Assembly (NCBI GenBank): GCA_964036045.1
Contig: OZ038383.1
Coordinates: 67,523,725-67,587,724 of the forward strand
DNA from: Eutreptiella sp. 'Long Island Sound 2002'
Taxonomy: Eukaryota > Euglenozoa > Euglenophyceae > Eutreptiales > Eutreptiaceae
Length of the DNA: 64,000 nt
Direction: 5' to 3'
Positions 1 through 10,465 of this stretch are shown here, piece after piece. A program made the position numbers and the translations under genes. Within the stretch, counting starts at the first letter, position 1. Each line of letters opens with the position of its first letter. The notes below the pieces were generated by a model. That model was not told the DNA's origin, did no database searches, and worked only from the letters and a program-made list of their open reading frames with translations.

Positions 1-1036
1 CAAACCCACGGTGGTGCTTTGAATAGCCACCCTCGGATTGTCGGCACCCGTCCCCAACAAGGACTCATAAGATCCACTGAATAGGGCAACCGGATCAAGA
101 ACCCCGGGGAACACCGTGCACAAGGCGTACAGTACAAAAGCGGCTTCTACAACACGCTCTCACGACCGCGGCGTGGTAACACAAGACCACAATGCCCCGG
201 CCCAGGCACGCAAGACGAGCACCAGGTTCACCCTGGCCCGCAACTTCCGACCTTGTTAATCCCAACGGCCCCAGTCACGCTGTCGGCTGTCCAAGTAGCT
301 GAAATGTTTGACACCTAAGGGTTGACATGGTATGTGGAGACCTTGTGACAGTCTAAATTCTTTTGTTGTGATGTGTTCCGTTGCGTGTGTGATATGAAAA
401 GAGTAGTGTGGTTTGTGTGTCTGACTAGGACATGCTTGACCGCATGCATCAATTCGTCGTGGATTGTTCTTTTTGTCTGTCAGATGCCTAACGTGAGGAT
501 GCTATCGTTTTCACTGCATTCTTTTGGGATGTTGTGGGTTGTCTGATTTCATGAGTTGTGTGGCAGATATTTATATTTCTAGATGCAATCCACTATTGAT
601 ATGTCAGTGTGTGTTGTGGAGTCAGTTGGGTTTCGTTTTGTCAGCTTTTGATCTTTGTGCAAGCAACGTGAATGGGGACCGCAATCTAATTCCAATGGAC
701 TGGGGTGGGCAATGTTGGTGTCTGCTTTCTTTTGTATCGTGCCAACATGCATCACAATTGGTTTTGGTGGTTTGACAACCATTCATTGCATTTTTTATCC
801 GAGATTTTGCGGATGCACGTTCACATGTGCCCATGCTTGTGCTGCCCTTGTTCCTCTGCCACACTTGCCGCTGCATGGGATTTGTGAGGTGCAGCCAAGG
901 AAGGGCGGCCTAGGAGCCCCCCCCCCAAAATGCCATGGCAGTGCACCGCTAAAGTAACGGACCGCACTTATGGGGGGTGTTTCGGGGGTCAAAATAAGCA
1001 TATAGGAACTATCACGACCCCGGTGTCGGACCAAGG
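1..1036. other. No gene recognised
   Basis: Frames here are short, overlap on both strands and show no family motif. I see no RNA gene and no clear repeat. From about 300 the sequence becomes T/G-rich, which fits intergenic or intronic DNA. Confidence 0.5.
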
Positions 1037-1039
1037 GAG

Positions 1040-1199
1040 TCACCTTTTTTCAGGCAGGAACCCCCCTAGGAACCCCTTCCTAGACCCTTCCTGCACCCTT
1101 CCTGGACCCCTTCCTGGTAGGAACCCCCCTTCCTAGACCCTTCCTAGACCCCTTCCTTGGCAAGAACCCCCCCCTTCCTGGCCAGGAACCCCCCTTCCT
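1040..1199. repeat. CCCTTCCT/GAACCCCC-rich tandem tract
   Basis: Phrases such as CCCCTTCCTAGA, CCCTTCCTGG and AGGAACCCCC recur irregularly every 10-25 bases. This is an imperfect minisatellite directly upstream of the broken gene that starts near 1200. Open frames through it are composition artefacts rich in Pro, Arg and Gly. Confidence 0.7.
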
Positions 1200-3092
1200 A
1201 TGACCCTTCCTGTCCCGGTTTTCCCAATGTCTCCCTGTCCCTTCGCTTGGGATTGGATGGCGGTTGTCACGGGCCCCGCCGGTACACGTGGCTCCTCCCT
1301 TCCGGAGGGGCACACGTTCCACGACACCGCCATCCCAACCAACTCCGCCGTGACTTGGCCGCCGGGCACGACCATTGGCCGGGTGCGCGTCACCAAGTCC
1401 ATCCTCCGCGACAGGGACCCTTGTGCCCTCTCAGACCTCATTGCGGAGACGGTGCGCTGCAGCCCCGACATCATTGCCTTCCACGTGCGGCCCAGCGGAG
1501 CGGACTACTCCTCCTTGCTAGAGTTCCTGTCCACCTGCCTGGCCAGCGACCACGCCCGGATCCACAGCCACTACATGGCTGCCCACCCTGTGGATGCCGA
1601 GCCGCCCACCACCCTCCGCTTCGCTTCCACGAAGCCCAAGCCTGCCATTTTCGCCAAGGAGGGGTGGTACAAGGAGGCAGCCAAGCGGAAGTTGTTCCTC
1701 TTCGAGAGAGGAGACCCTCCCCATCTACTCCCTCTCCAGTCACTCAGTGTGGGAGTGGGACGGCGACGGCCCCGGGCTCACCGTGCCGAGTGCCTATGCG
1801 GCCAGCGGGCTGCCTGCCCTCCCTATCACCTCCACCCCGCTCTTTGTCGCGCACGACGACCCCCTATTGGAACTACTGAGTGACTGCCCCACTGCCGTGA
1901 ACAGCGACCCTAGCCAGCTTGCCAGCCTGCAGCACTTGTTCATCCGGGGTTTTTTTGCGGGGTATGAGGTGGAGGAGGCGCACAAGGAGGCTTTGGCGAT
2001 CGCCGAGGAGCGCTGGCCCCGCATCTTCAACCACAACCGCCCAGTTGCTGGCCGAGCTCAAGACCCGCAGACCGCACGATGGTGTGGGGGAAGCCGGAGG
2101 ACATGTCTAAGCATCCGGATGGCAAGGAACACATCCAGCTGTGAGACCTCCCGCGCCTGACGGCCATGGTGACGCGGCTGAAGGCCAAGCTAGAGGCGAT
2201 CTTGGGCAAGACGCTGCAAGGGTACATCGAGTCCATCACCCACGTTCGACAAATGCCGCACCGAGATTTCCCAGCAGCGTCACCTCCTGTGGATGGCATC
2301 GCCCTCTCCGTGTTCTGGGCACTGTCGATGGATGTCCCTGACGATGATGTTTGCGCACGGTTCGTCGCCATGTCCGCCCGTGCCTTCCCTCGCCCTTGGA
2401 TCATCCACCGCACGCCAATGAAAAGGGGTTCCCTGTGGGTGATCTGCTCCACGTTGGTGCATGAAGGAGGCGGCGTGCCATTGGCTGCAGAACCGGGGTC
2501 CCGCCGTATTTTTGGGTTTTGTGGGCTGTCGACGCACACCATGTCCTGCGCCACCACCCACGCCATCACACCCCCGTTTTGGGCGCACAAGGTTGCTGTG
2601 AGTTGTGGAGTCCTCGGATGCCGCCGGAAGCCAGCAAGTGAGAAGTGTTTTGGGTGTGGAGTCCAAGTCCTTTGCCGCAATCACACGGGGATCGAGTGCA
2701 GCAAGTGCGACACTGAAGCAGCAGCAGCAACATCCGATCTAGGGAGTGCCAAGGCCGCTGATCCGAGTCGTGCCCCTGCCCTTCAGCACATGGTGACCTA
2801 TTTGATTCCATTGGATGGGACGACGCTTTACACCGGGCATTACGAGGCAGCGGCTGCACCACATGTGATTCCCGCTGACTCAACCCCCAAGCCGGAGGAC
2901 TGCCCACTGGCAGGGCATGCACATGAGAGCGAGTGGCTGCCCTGGCCGAGATCGGAACACCACGTTTTGGTGGTGGTGAACGGCCGCTTCGGAGGATTCC
3001 CCCGGGGTACCGAGGAGAGCAGTGACAATTTGGTGTACCGGATTGAGATGGCACATCTTGCACGAGATTTTAATGTCATATGTTTGACATGA
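1200..3092 (+). pseudogene. Broken 2OG-Fe(II) dioxygenase-like protein with zinc-finger tail
   Basis: Coherent protein sequence runs across this span but changes frame near 1710 and again near 2060. It also contains an in-frame TGA at 2142-2144. The last part, from 2166 to a TGA at 3090-3092, has MPHRDFP (HxD-type metal pair, about 2250), then STLVHEGGG (candidate distal His, about 2460), then RRIFGF (candidate 2-oxoglutarate-binding Arg, about 2500). That order matches double-stranded beta-helix dioxygenases such as the TET/JBP and AlkB groups. A Cys-rich segment follows, with CFGCGVQVLCRNH and CSKC, likely zinc-binding. The N-terminal 170 residues are unrecognised. Members of this fold oxidise nucleic acid bases or proteins, and the substrate here is unknown. 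The frame changes could be introns, but I see no convincing splice sites, so I favour decay. The fold assignment rests on motif order only. Confidence 0.4.
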
Positions 3093-3526
3093 TTGTGCAC
3101 TATTGTGTCAGTACGCAATGTTCACGTGCAACGAATTCCAGCACACACAAGTTTCAATGGAGTAAAACACATCAAATTTGGTTGGAAAACTTTTCATTGG
3201 AAATAAGTAGTGTTGAAAAAGAAGCGAAAAAGATTTCTCATGTCATAATGCAATTTTTACACCCCTCAGGTATTTTACACCCCCAACATGGATACTGGGC
3301 AAGACTAGATGCATGTCTAAACAGCTAGGCAATGTAGCAGTAGAAAAGCAGAGACCAACAACGTTGTTGAATTGTAAAAGACAATGGTTGATCGGAGTGT
3401 TGAAGTTAGCATTACGAGACATAGCGGGATTTACAAAGAGACACCACATGGGCGCACATTTGAAGAAAGTTCAAATTGTGTGGTGCTCCGGACAACGACA
3501 GAATGCGTGCTTCGGCAATTATATGT
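3093..3526. other. Spacer before the outer element
   Basis: AT-richer sequence with only short overlapping frames. It ends at the inverted tip of the outer element at 3527. No gene, repeat or RNA was recognised. Confidence 0.5.
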
Positions 3527-3543
3527 CTTAGGCCACGCTAACT
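3527..3543 (+). repeat. Left terminal inverted repeat, outer element
   Basis: CTTAGGCCACGCTAACT is an exact reverse complement of 43609-43625. Similarity continues weakly (ACCCGCCCC versus GCCCACCCC) and then fades, so the true repeat is short, about 17-26 bp. Confidence 0.75.
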
Positions 3544-3726
3544 ACCCGCCCCTTACGACCCAAACATGTGCACTTTGTTGCCTTTTCTGTGTATTGTTTT
3601 TGTGCCTATGTTTTCCATGTGTCGCCTGTACTGTAATAGGTGGTGATGAATAGCTGTACATTTATTGCGTGCACTATGCATACACACTTTGAAACTCAAA
3701 TTCACTGTCTCTATTTGCCAATTTAG

Positions 3727-4008
3727 CAAGACCTGGGCGAAATTTCCCCCAGCCCCCCCGGATAGCAAAAAAGGTATACATATTTTGATGGTTTGATGAC
3801 CCTGGGCGAAATTTCGCCCAACTCTGCCTGTTCTGCAAAATATATAGCTTAAAAACACCAATCACTGATCCTGGGCGAAATTTCTTCCAGCCCCCCCCCC
3901 CCCTGTTGCTTTTTTCCTTGTGCTGTGCATGATATGTTGCCCTCTGCCTGCCTATCGCTTAGGCCCACTAGTCGATAAAGTTGAACCTTAGCGAAATTTC
4001 TTCCAGCT
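3727..4008 (+). repeat. Subterminal palindromic motifs, left end of outer element
   Basis: Four copies of a CCTGGGCGAAATTTCxxCCAG-type motif lie near 3727, 3788, 3869 and 3984. The second contains the perfect 18-bp palindrome TGGGCGAAATTTCGCCCA. Related copies occur at the right end (about 43105 and 43170) and inside the intron at about 6135. Clustered subterminal palindromes are a usual arrangement for transposase binding; that role is inferred. Confidence 0.65.
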
Positions 4009-5615
4009 TGCCTTGACACCCTTTACCTACAGGGTGCTACCTCTGTTGGGTTCTGTTCACTGACTCTTAGGGTTGCTTCTGCCAATGTGGCTGTGAGACA
4101 TGATTGATGTGCGCTTTCTTCAGACAGCCGCGGGGGGTACTCGCGTTCGTACCCCGAAGGGTCTCATTCGGGTGGCATTGAACATAGGGAGGACACTCCC
4201 GCTGCTGCAGGTGGCACTAGATTTGCGTCACAATAGAAAGACTAGACGTAATGTTGGGCATGTGCGGGCTGCCTTTAGTTCTATTCGTGTACCAAGACGG
4301 TTGTTGGTCCTGCAGAAGCAAGTTTTCTCACTGTTTAACATTGTGCGAGTGCTGACATATCCCCGTGCTGAGAGAGTCACTGGAGCCTCATATCGCGGTA
4401 CAATGACCCAGTCCATCCGCCGTAAGCTGGCAATGGCAGGGGAATGCACTATCAATGCCCCTACTATCTCGGCCCAGGCCAGTGTTCAAGCTTCACACCT
4501 GTGGGATTCATTTGAGAGACAGCAAATTACCCTGTGGTTCGACAATTACCGTCGCTACATCAAGGGGGTCGACCCCCATAGCCCTGATAAGACTTTGTAT
4601 GTGACTGCTGTCGGTGTGTTGCACACTACTGAGCTGCCCCGGTGCCACGGTCTGCCCGGTTTGGATGCTGTTGCACAATGTATACCCGGGTTTGTCGACT
4701 ACCTAGTTCGCTGTGTTTGGTTGCTGTTGCAAAGAAGTACCGTCCCAGATGGGCCTATTCTGCGGACCTGCGTTTGTGCACCTCTGGTTTATGCTCGCAA
4801 TGTTGTGATATCCCTCAACCGGAGGCCCTTTCTGTTATCACACGTGAAATGCGGAAGTCATGTTGAGTTATTGGAGTTTGTCAGGGGGCTATAATGCTTG
4901 TAGGTGAAGACGAGACGGACTGTGCCACTTCTGATTGACATGAAGATCTTTTACGCACTCCTGAAAATGTCGTTCGGAGCAAGCTATGCCCCCTAGCACG
5001 TATACCAGTTCCCGTTGGAACACCCCTTGCTTTACGGTGTCTGGCACCCATATAAGTATTCTGTGGCAATAACCTACAAGGCATTTGCCCCTATTATTAA
5101 ATTTCTTGAGCAGGGTTGGGACCTGAAGGCTGGAGCTGTGGTGCCCATGAAAGTCAAACTGCGTCACATGGAAAAAACCATTGTTGGTTTGTTCCCTACT
5201 ACAGCTGCTAACAAAGCACGGCTTAATAGTACTACCCAGGTCCTTATGGGTAATTTTGCTGAGTTGTCTGATGCTCAAAGACTGGGTCTGAAATGTCTGC
5301 TAGCCTTGAAGGCCCTGTTGTATTCGTACTGCCCAGCACTTCTGGCACTAGGGGTTCTTGTGCTTGAATGTAACTGGAACGGTCGCTCTCTGAATTCCAG
5401 TGCAGCCGCAAAAGAATGCATTGGAATGAGTACTGTCTTGATGATGAATATCATACCCTTTGAAAAATGGCTGAGCACCTGCGTACCAATACTGTAGCAC
5501 TGCTTTTCTGGTCCGACTGGCACACCCGGGCACTTGGTTGCCTGTTTTCTGAGGAGTACGGTGAGGCAATGCTTAGTCGCCTACTCATGTGGTCAAGGGA
5601 AGTTGGTGATGCCCA

Positions 5616-5668
5616 GTGAGTGCAGCAGACAATTGTATTTTTTTTAACTCTCCCCCCCACCCTTCCAG
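5616..5668 (+). other. Candidate 53-nt spliceosomal intron
   Basis: GTGAGT at 5616, a TTAAC branch-like site, a long pyrimidine tract and CCAG at 5668 form a complete intron signature within the outer element's gene. The flanking sequence is coding-like. Joining the flanks leaves the reading frame uncertain next to a run of six A, so either a small indel or a slightly different junction is needed. Confidence 0.6.
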
Positions 5669-6057
5669 GAGAGAAAAAATGCCAGGGTGTCCTGACGCAG
5701 AAGTCTGTGGACAAGTACACAAAGCACGTGCGTTTGTTCATTCAGAACATCTCACATCATTGTATCCAGGCGTTGGGCAGGGTTGGGCAAGCTTGTCAAA
5801 TTCATTGGGCAACCAGCTTTTGACGCAGTCTATGGGATGGAGAAGCGAGATGTTGAATCGGCGCTTGGGGTTTTCAAAGAGTGCGAAGGATTGATGCCAG
5901 ACACACTGTCAGGCATTGTCCTCTACATGTCAGGTACTAAAAGCTCAGTACTGGGTATCAAACGTGAAATAAATTTGGCACAGAGTTGAGCAGTTGTGGA
6001 GCTGGCATGTGCTCCATCCAGATGCAGTCACAGAGGGGTTTGTGCACGAGTCCAAGG

Positions 6058-6228
6058 GTATGCCGACTTTTTCTGCATTATTCTGCACTGTCAGTGGTAG
6101 TGATTTCGTGCTCTTTATTTCATTGCTGACGTTGAGCTCGGCTAAATTTCGCCAGGTCCCTCGATTCTCGTCAATAAGCATACCATCTTTGAACTGTCTC
6201 ATTTGTGTCTTGTGCATACCCTCTGCAG
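6058..6228 (+). other. Candidate 171-nt spliceosomal intron
   Basis: GTATGC at 6058 follows AAGG, and CTCTGCAG ends at 6228. The length is 57 codons without a stop, so unspliced and spliced reads share a frame. Removing it joins codon G|CA and gives a smooth SKANLGTVTMCK reading. The excised peptide is hydrophobic and odd. The intron holds a copy of the subterminal motif (GGCTAAATTTCGCCAGG, about 6135). Confidence 0.6.
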
Positions 6229-7244
6229 CAAATCTAGGTACTGTGACCATGTGCAAAGAACAATGTCGTATTATGGCCCATATCCGGGTCCTGTATGGCA
6301 GATGGGTGTGGAGTACCGAGTCACCTTGGCCACCGTGGGCTTCTGTTGTCAAGGCAGTCTTTTGGACCTCCGACCTTTTCCAAGGGTTACGTGACAGGCT
6401 TCGCAAGCCCCGTGTGACACCAAATATTGAAAAGGCTGACGGTGGGCATATGAGTCTTAATTTGGGTGACACCATTATTGAGACAGACACAGGGAAAGTG
6501 CTGAAGGAGGAGGGTAGAGGTGAGCTGCCCCCTTTGTGGGCAGGCTGCCTTGTTCCCAGCTTTATTAGTGCACTGCCATTTGTTTGCATCCTGATTGAGG
6601 TCCCACGTATGTGGACGTTGGCACTGCACAATATTGTGGCACAATTTGTGTTGAATGGTATTTTTGTGGCAGGTACTGGTGAGACTGCTGATGTTTGGGC
6701 CGGTGTTAGCAACCTGAAAGCTGCCTGTGCTGAGGAATTTTTCCATGCTGATGTATGTGTGTACAACCTGTCCAAACCATCAGCACTGTACAGCATGGGA
6801 CAGACTGCTCTTGCACTGTATAGTCTGCACCAGTTTTCAGCACGCCTACCTCGATACCTTTCTTATATCCAGGGCCCCCGGACGACTGCCATTCCTGTTG
6901 AAGTGTTCTATTATTTGCTGTATGCTTTGGATTTGATTCAGCAGAATAGTACATGGGTAATGGTCTGCACACAACAGCCAGATTTTTCTGCAGCCCTGTC
7001 CATTCAGAGCATGTTTCCTGTCAACATTGCAGTTGCATACCTGTCTGAGGAGAAGTCTATTCCTGAGTCATTTGTTACTGATTTGAGGGCTGTTGTGTCG
7101 AACTGCGGCACTGTGGCACCAATCCAGTGGGACCGAGTGTGTGAAGACCTTGCCGATGGGTTTTCTGTAGATTGTACGGGAAGGAGGTATGTAGAGCAAG
7201 AAGAGGAGGCCACCCACACGATTGTGTATAGCGACCTAGTCGGC

Positions 7245-7269
7245 TATCAGACATCAGACATCAGACTTT
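7245..7269 (+). repeat. 25-bp direct repeat, left copy
   Basis: A 25-bp stretch built from the heptamer CAGACAT is identical to 42590-42614. The two copies bracket the middle element and mark where the outer gene is interrupted. It may be a target-site duplication or an expanded heptamer. Confidence 0.7.
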
Positions 7270-7334
7270 TATGGACCATCATTACCAGACCATGAACCCC
7301 CCTCCCCCAACCCCTTGATGATGCACTACATCAA

Positions 7335-7512
7335 CCCCCCCCCCCCCCCCCCCGCCCTTGTCCACACCAAATTCTTCGCAAGAACCCCCCCCCCGTGACC
7401 CCCCCCCCCACTATCGGGTGCTTTTGAGCCTCCCCCCCCCCAAGGAACAAAAGGTGCCACGGAAAAAACAAACCCCCCCTTTTGGAAACCAATTGCACAC
7501 CTGTTGTTGACA
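7335..7512 (+). repeat. Left inverted repeat of the middle element
   Basis: It pairs with 42284-42476. Homopolymer C runs of 7-18 alternate with conserved 10-25 base islands. Run lengths differ between the two ends while the islands are conserved, as expected from slippage or from sequencing error in homopolymers. Confidence 0.8.
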
Positions 7513-7577
7513 ATGTGTGTGACAACTTCAATTTGATTCTGATTTTGGCCGTTTGAGCAGACAATTTGTTTGTGTAC

Positions 7578-7684
7578 AACACCCTTGAGGTGTTTTTGAC
7601 TGTTTGTGGTCTAGCCCTTTGCGCCTTAGACCAGAGACGCCTTGGATGATGAACGAGTTGATCACAACTAAGAAGGGGTTCTGG
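7578..7684 (+). repeat. Three-hairpin module, copy 1
   Basis: This unit has AACACC-CTTGA-GGTGTT (hairpin 1), TGGTCTA...TTAGACCA (hairpin 2), then GGATGATGAA and ACTAAGAAGGGGTT. Copies 2 and 3 have the same order with different stem bases. In those copies a closing stem CCCCTTC/GAAGGGG surrounds box-like ATGATGA and CTGA. This copy has lost part of that stem. Confidence 0.6.
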
Positions 7685-8483
7685 CATGTTTGCTCCTGCA
7701 ACCAATTACAATTTGCTGACTGTGAGCCCCTTCAATGACGATGCATGACAACTTACATGTGCAGCTCCGTCACGCGTGGGTCTTCAATGTCGACCCCCGC
7801 AGGGACCTGTTTCTTAGGACCTGTTTTGTGCGGACGGAGCTTTGCGAATTTGCGGCCGAGGAATGGGACTGCCCCCAGCAGTCGGTGTACCATGTCCACC
7901 AGAATGTGCACCATGTCCTCCAATGGCCAGCAACCATTTTGAAAACCAAGCAACATACATCTGAGAAGGGGCTTTGCAGTGATTTCGAATTGGACTTCCT
8001 TGTTTTAAACCGCCCCTGTGTCCCAGCCCCGAAGGCTCATTGCAATGTGCTGCACTTTGCCCTGCTCACGCTTTGTTGTTCATTGCAGGATCTGGTGACG
8101 ACCATTAAAACCCCTGTGCTTTGTCTTGTCGTCCTACGTCTTGCCGTGGTGTTTCTTGAGGAGGTTTGGAAAACCATGCAGAGAAATCCATAGTGTAGGG
8201 AAAACACCCCCCACGCAACCCCATGCGCAATGGTGTGGAAAAGCCTGCCTTGCCTCTTTCAGTGTCAGCACCACATGGTGTGTGTCTGTGATGTTCCATG
8301 TTCTGTTGGTTCTGTGTGTAGTGGAAAAACATGGAAAAAATCACAGACTACAGATTACCCACAAACTACAATTCTCAGAGGTGTGTTATGGTGTAAGTCG
8401 TGAACATTTGCAACTCTGGTGCCACGTGTCGCATTGCATTTCTTTTGAAGGTGTATTTGAACGTGTGCTGTTTGTTCCTGAAA

Positions 8484-8589
8484 AACACCCATCGAGGTGT
8501 TTGGTATGTCCATGGTCTAGGCCCTGGCGCCTACGACCACAGACCCCTTCGATGAGGAATGTGCTGACGACAACTGAGAAGGGGTTCTG
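8484..8589 (+). repeat. Three-hairpin module, copy 2
   Basis: The order is AACACC-CATCGA-GGTGTT, then TGGTCTAGGC...GCCTACGACCA, then CCCCTTCGATGAGGA...CAACTGAGAAGGGG. Against copy 1 the second stem changes on both sides, which suggests paired structure is maintained. Confidence 0.65.
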
Positions 8590-9349
8590 ATTTCCTGGTA
8601 TTTGCTTCCATGTTTGCTATTTGACACCCAGCCACATATTGCAACCCCGTCCCGATTGGTTGTTGGTAGTTGTGGGTTGTGCAGTTTACAACCATTTTCA
8701 GCCCCTTCGATGATGGCAACGTTGTGTGTGCACGGGCCTGCTCCGTGGAACTTGGGTCTGGGCTGCAACAGGGAGCCATGTGCAGACCCTGCAGGGACCT
8801 TTTTCTTAGGCCCTGTTTTGTGTTCCACGGATTTTTTGAAATGCCACTGCCAATGCCCAAATCCAGCCAATACCGCACCTGAGGCGGGTCCCAAAGCAAA
8901 CAGTTGAGACACTTAGCATGTAACTCTGTGGTATAGCGCTGTGGTACAACGCTCCCCAAAAAACCATGAATCCAATGAAAGGTCCTTTGCGCACATGCAG
9001 TGGGATAGCTGAGAAGGGGCTCTTCTCTGATGTTGTGTTGCCAAGTGTGTGTTACGAGTGTTACGCATCCCCTTCGATGATTTTTTGTTTCTAAGGGCGC
9101 AAACGCAGGGGGATGCTTTGCCGACATCGGGTCTGTGCTTCCCCCACAACAGAGGCACAGACCCCCGCAGGGACCTTTTTTCTTAGGCCCTGTTTGGGTC
9201 GGCAGAGCTGTTGAGAAAGTGGGGCATGAAACAGCATTTGCCTAAGCATGGGAAAATCAGTACCATCCAACTCCACATCCGGGGGGGAAGGGATCCGGCT
9301 TCGCACCAGCAGCATCCCTAAAGAGCCCTCGAGGCGCAGCCCCTGTCCC

Positions 9350-9460
9350 GGCCAGGTATGGTGCAAAGCCAAAGCCAAAGGCAAAGGCACCACCACCATC
9401 ACCACCATGCGCGCGACAGGGCGCCCAACCCTCTGCCCTGCAACTGCGTGCCCCAAGACA
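9350..9460 (+). repeat. Duplicated scrap of the helicase gene's repeat region
   Basis: GGTATGGTGCAAAGCC followed by a Lys/Ala-coding stretch and CACCACCACCATCACCA matches 11485-11555. CCCAACCCTCTGCCC and TGCGTGCCC match the 96-bp repeats at 12070-12200. The fragment lies inside one of the hairpin blocks with no frame continuing on either side. Confidence 0.55.
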
Positions 9461-10119
9461 TATTTCAAACATCCCCATAGTCGTATGGCGCCCGGAGGCT
9501 GACGCTTCCACCGCAAACAATGTTATGAGAAGGGGCTCTGCTTTGGCTGTTTTGGTTACCATTCTCAGAGGTGTGCGTTGCTAATACTTTTGTGTCTTGG
9601 CTCTGTTTGATTTGATGGATTTTATTTTATTAGATGGAGCATGCATTGTGCCATGTACGTATGCATCCCCTTCGATGATGTGTCAGCCATGTGGGAACAA
9701 TCTGTCCAGGGCCTACTGTTATAGGCCCTATTTTGTTTGATGGAGCCAGGCATCTCCCCATACTCCAACGGATCTGCATGTTTGCCAAACTTGCCAAAGA
9801 CCACTGCAATCAGCCCTTCTGCACCCTTGTGCTGCACAACATATGCCAGCCCCTACCTTGACAGCTTGTTTGGGTCATTGCGCAGATTCCGGCCCCAAGG
9901 TTTCTTTTTCATTCTGCCTTTCTGGGCGCAGTACTGTCCAATGTGGCGGACTGCATTTGAGTTGGGTGATGCAGAATTCCCACTGTTAGCCAAAAAAAAA
10001 ACCGAGAAGGGGCTCTGCTATGTGGGTACTGGTGGTCCATTGATTTAATGTGGTTGTGATTTCATGGTACGTTTTGGTTTTATCGCACTTGATTTTATTT
10101 TATTTGGCGGATCATGCAC

Positions 10120-10223
10120 AACACCCTTGAGGTGTTTAGTACGTCCGTGGTCTAGGCCATGGCGCCTATGACCATAGACCCCTTCAATGATGAACATGCT
10201 CCCCACTACTGAGAAGGGGTCCC
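10120..10223 (+). repeat. Three-hairpin module, copy 3
   Basis: AACACC-CTTGA-GGTGTT, TGGTCTAGGC-catgg-CGCCTATGACCA, then CCCCTTCAATGATGAAC...CTACTGAGAAGGGG. This is the best-preserved copy. The closing stem holds AATGATGA beside its 5' strand and CTGA beside its 3' strand, the arrangement of C and D boxes. A fourth, degenerate relative lies at 10377-10440 just before the helicase start codon. Confidence 0.65.
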
Positions 10224-10465
10224 ATGTCACATTCTCCTGGTACCTATGTCCTTTCAACGCTTATCTGTTCCTTGTTGTGCATGTCTCTCTCGACACAAAG
10301 GGAAATGCGTGTATTGCCTAGGAGACAAGTGTGCGCTGAGCCTCTTCTACACATAGGGCACTCTTTTGTTATCAACCCTTGACCCTTGAGGCGAGAAAGC
10401 GCGTCTAGGGTCTAGACCGTTGCGTCTCTGACCCAGACATTTGAGTTGGGCCTGCCCCAGCACCC

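Larger units (their letters stand above)
4100..7295 (+). pseudogene. Gene of the outer element, 5' part; unknown family (possible transposase)
   Basis: Protein sequence is readable from ATG 4100 onward. One frame runs 4100-5497 if three in-frame stops are read through (TAA 4892, TAG 4901, TAG 4994). The strongest coding stretch, with KIFYALLKMSFGASY and LYGVWHPYKY, contains the last of these. A frame change follows near 5460. A candidate intron lies at 5616-5668, then readable sequence to about 5989, then a frame from about 5990 with a second intron at 6058-6228. The frame ends at 7293-7295, just past the 25-bp repeat where the nested element enters. Conspicuous residues include WFDNYRRY and the following VDPHSPDK, which could be part of an RNase H-like active site, but I do not recognise the family. 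Its 3' end appears to be at about 42615-42974. Being the sole gene between the outer tips, it is the best transposase candidate. Confidence 0.5.
7740..10016 (+). repeat. Dispersed hairpin blocks between CCCCTTC and GAAGGGG; no gene
   Basis: Four longer blocks begin near 7726, 8700, 9068 and 9667 with CCCCTTCRATGA and end near 7970, 9022, 9537 and 10013 with GAGAAGGGG. Each contains one hairpin of the CAGGGACCT/AGGCCCTG type (7799-7823, 8792-8815, 9168-9192) or the perfect AGGGCCTA/TAGGCCCT pair (9708-9729). The block interiors differ, so only the frame of signals is conserved. Reading frames here, including one of 152 residues at 7735-8193, run through the hairpins and look accidental. On the minus strand the hairpin repeatedly spells TGPKKKVPAG, which may explain apparent peptide similarity. 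Confidence 0.5.

Noticed and set aside
5945-6796. 283-codon minus-strand frame
   Set aside because: It overlaps the spliced plus-strand gene and its second intron, and has no motif or composition better than the plus strand.
7735-8193. 152-codon plus-strand frame as a gene
   Set aside because: It runs straight through a hairpin block shared with three other blocks whose interiors differ, and has no recognisable motif.
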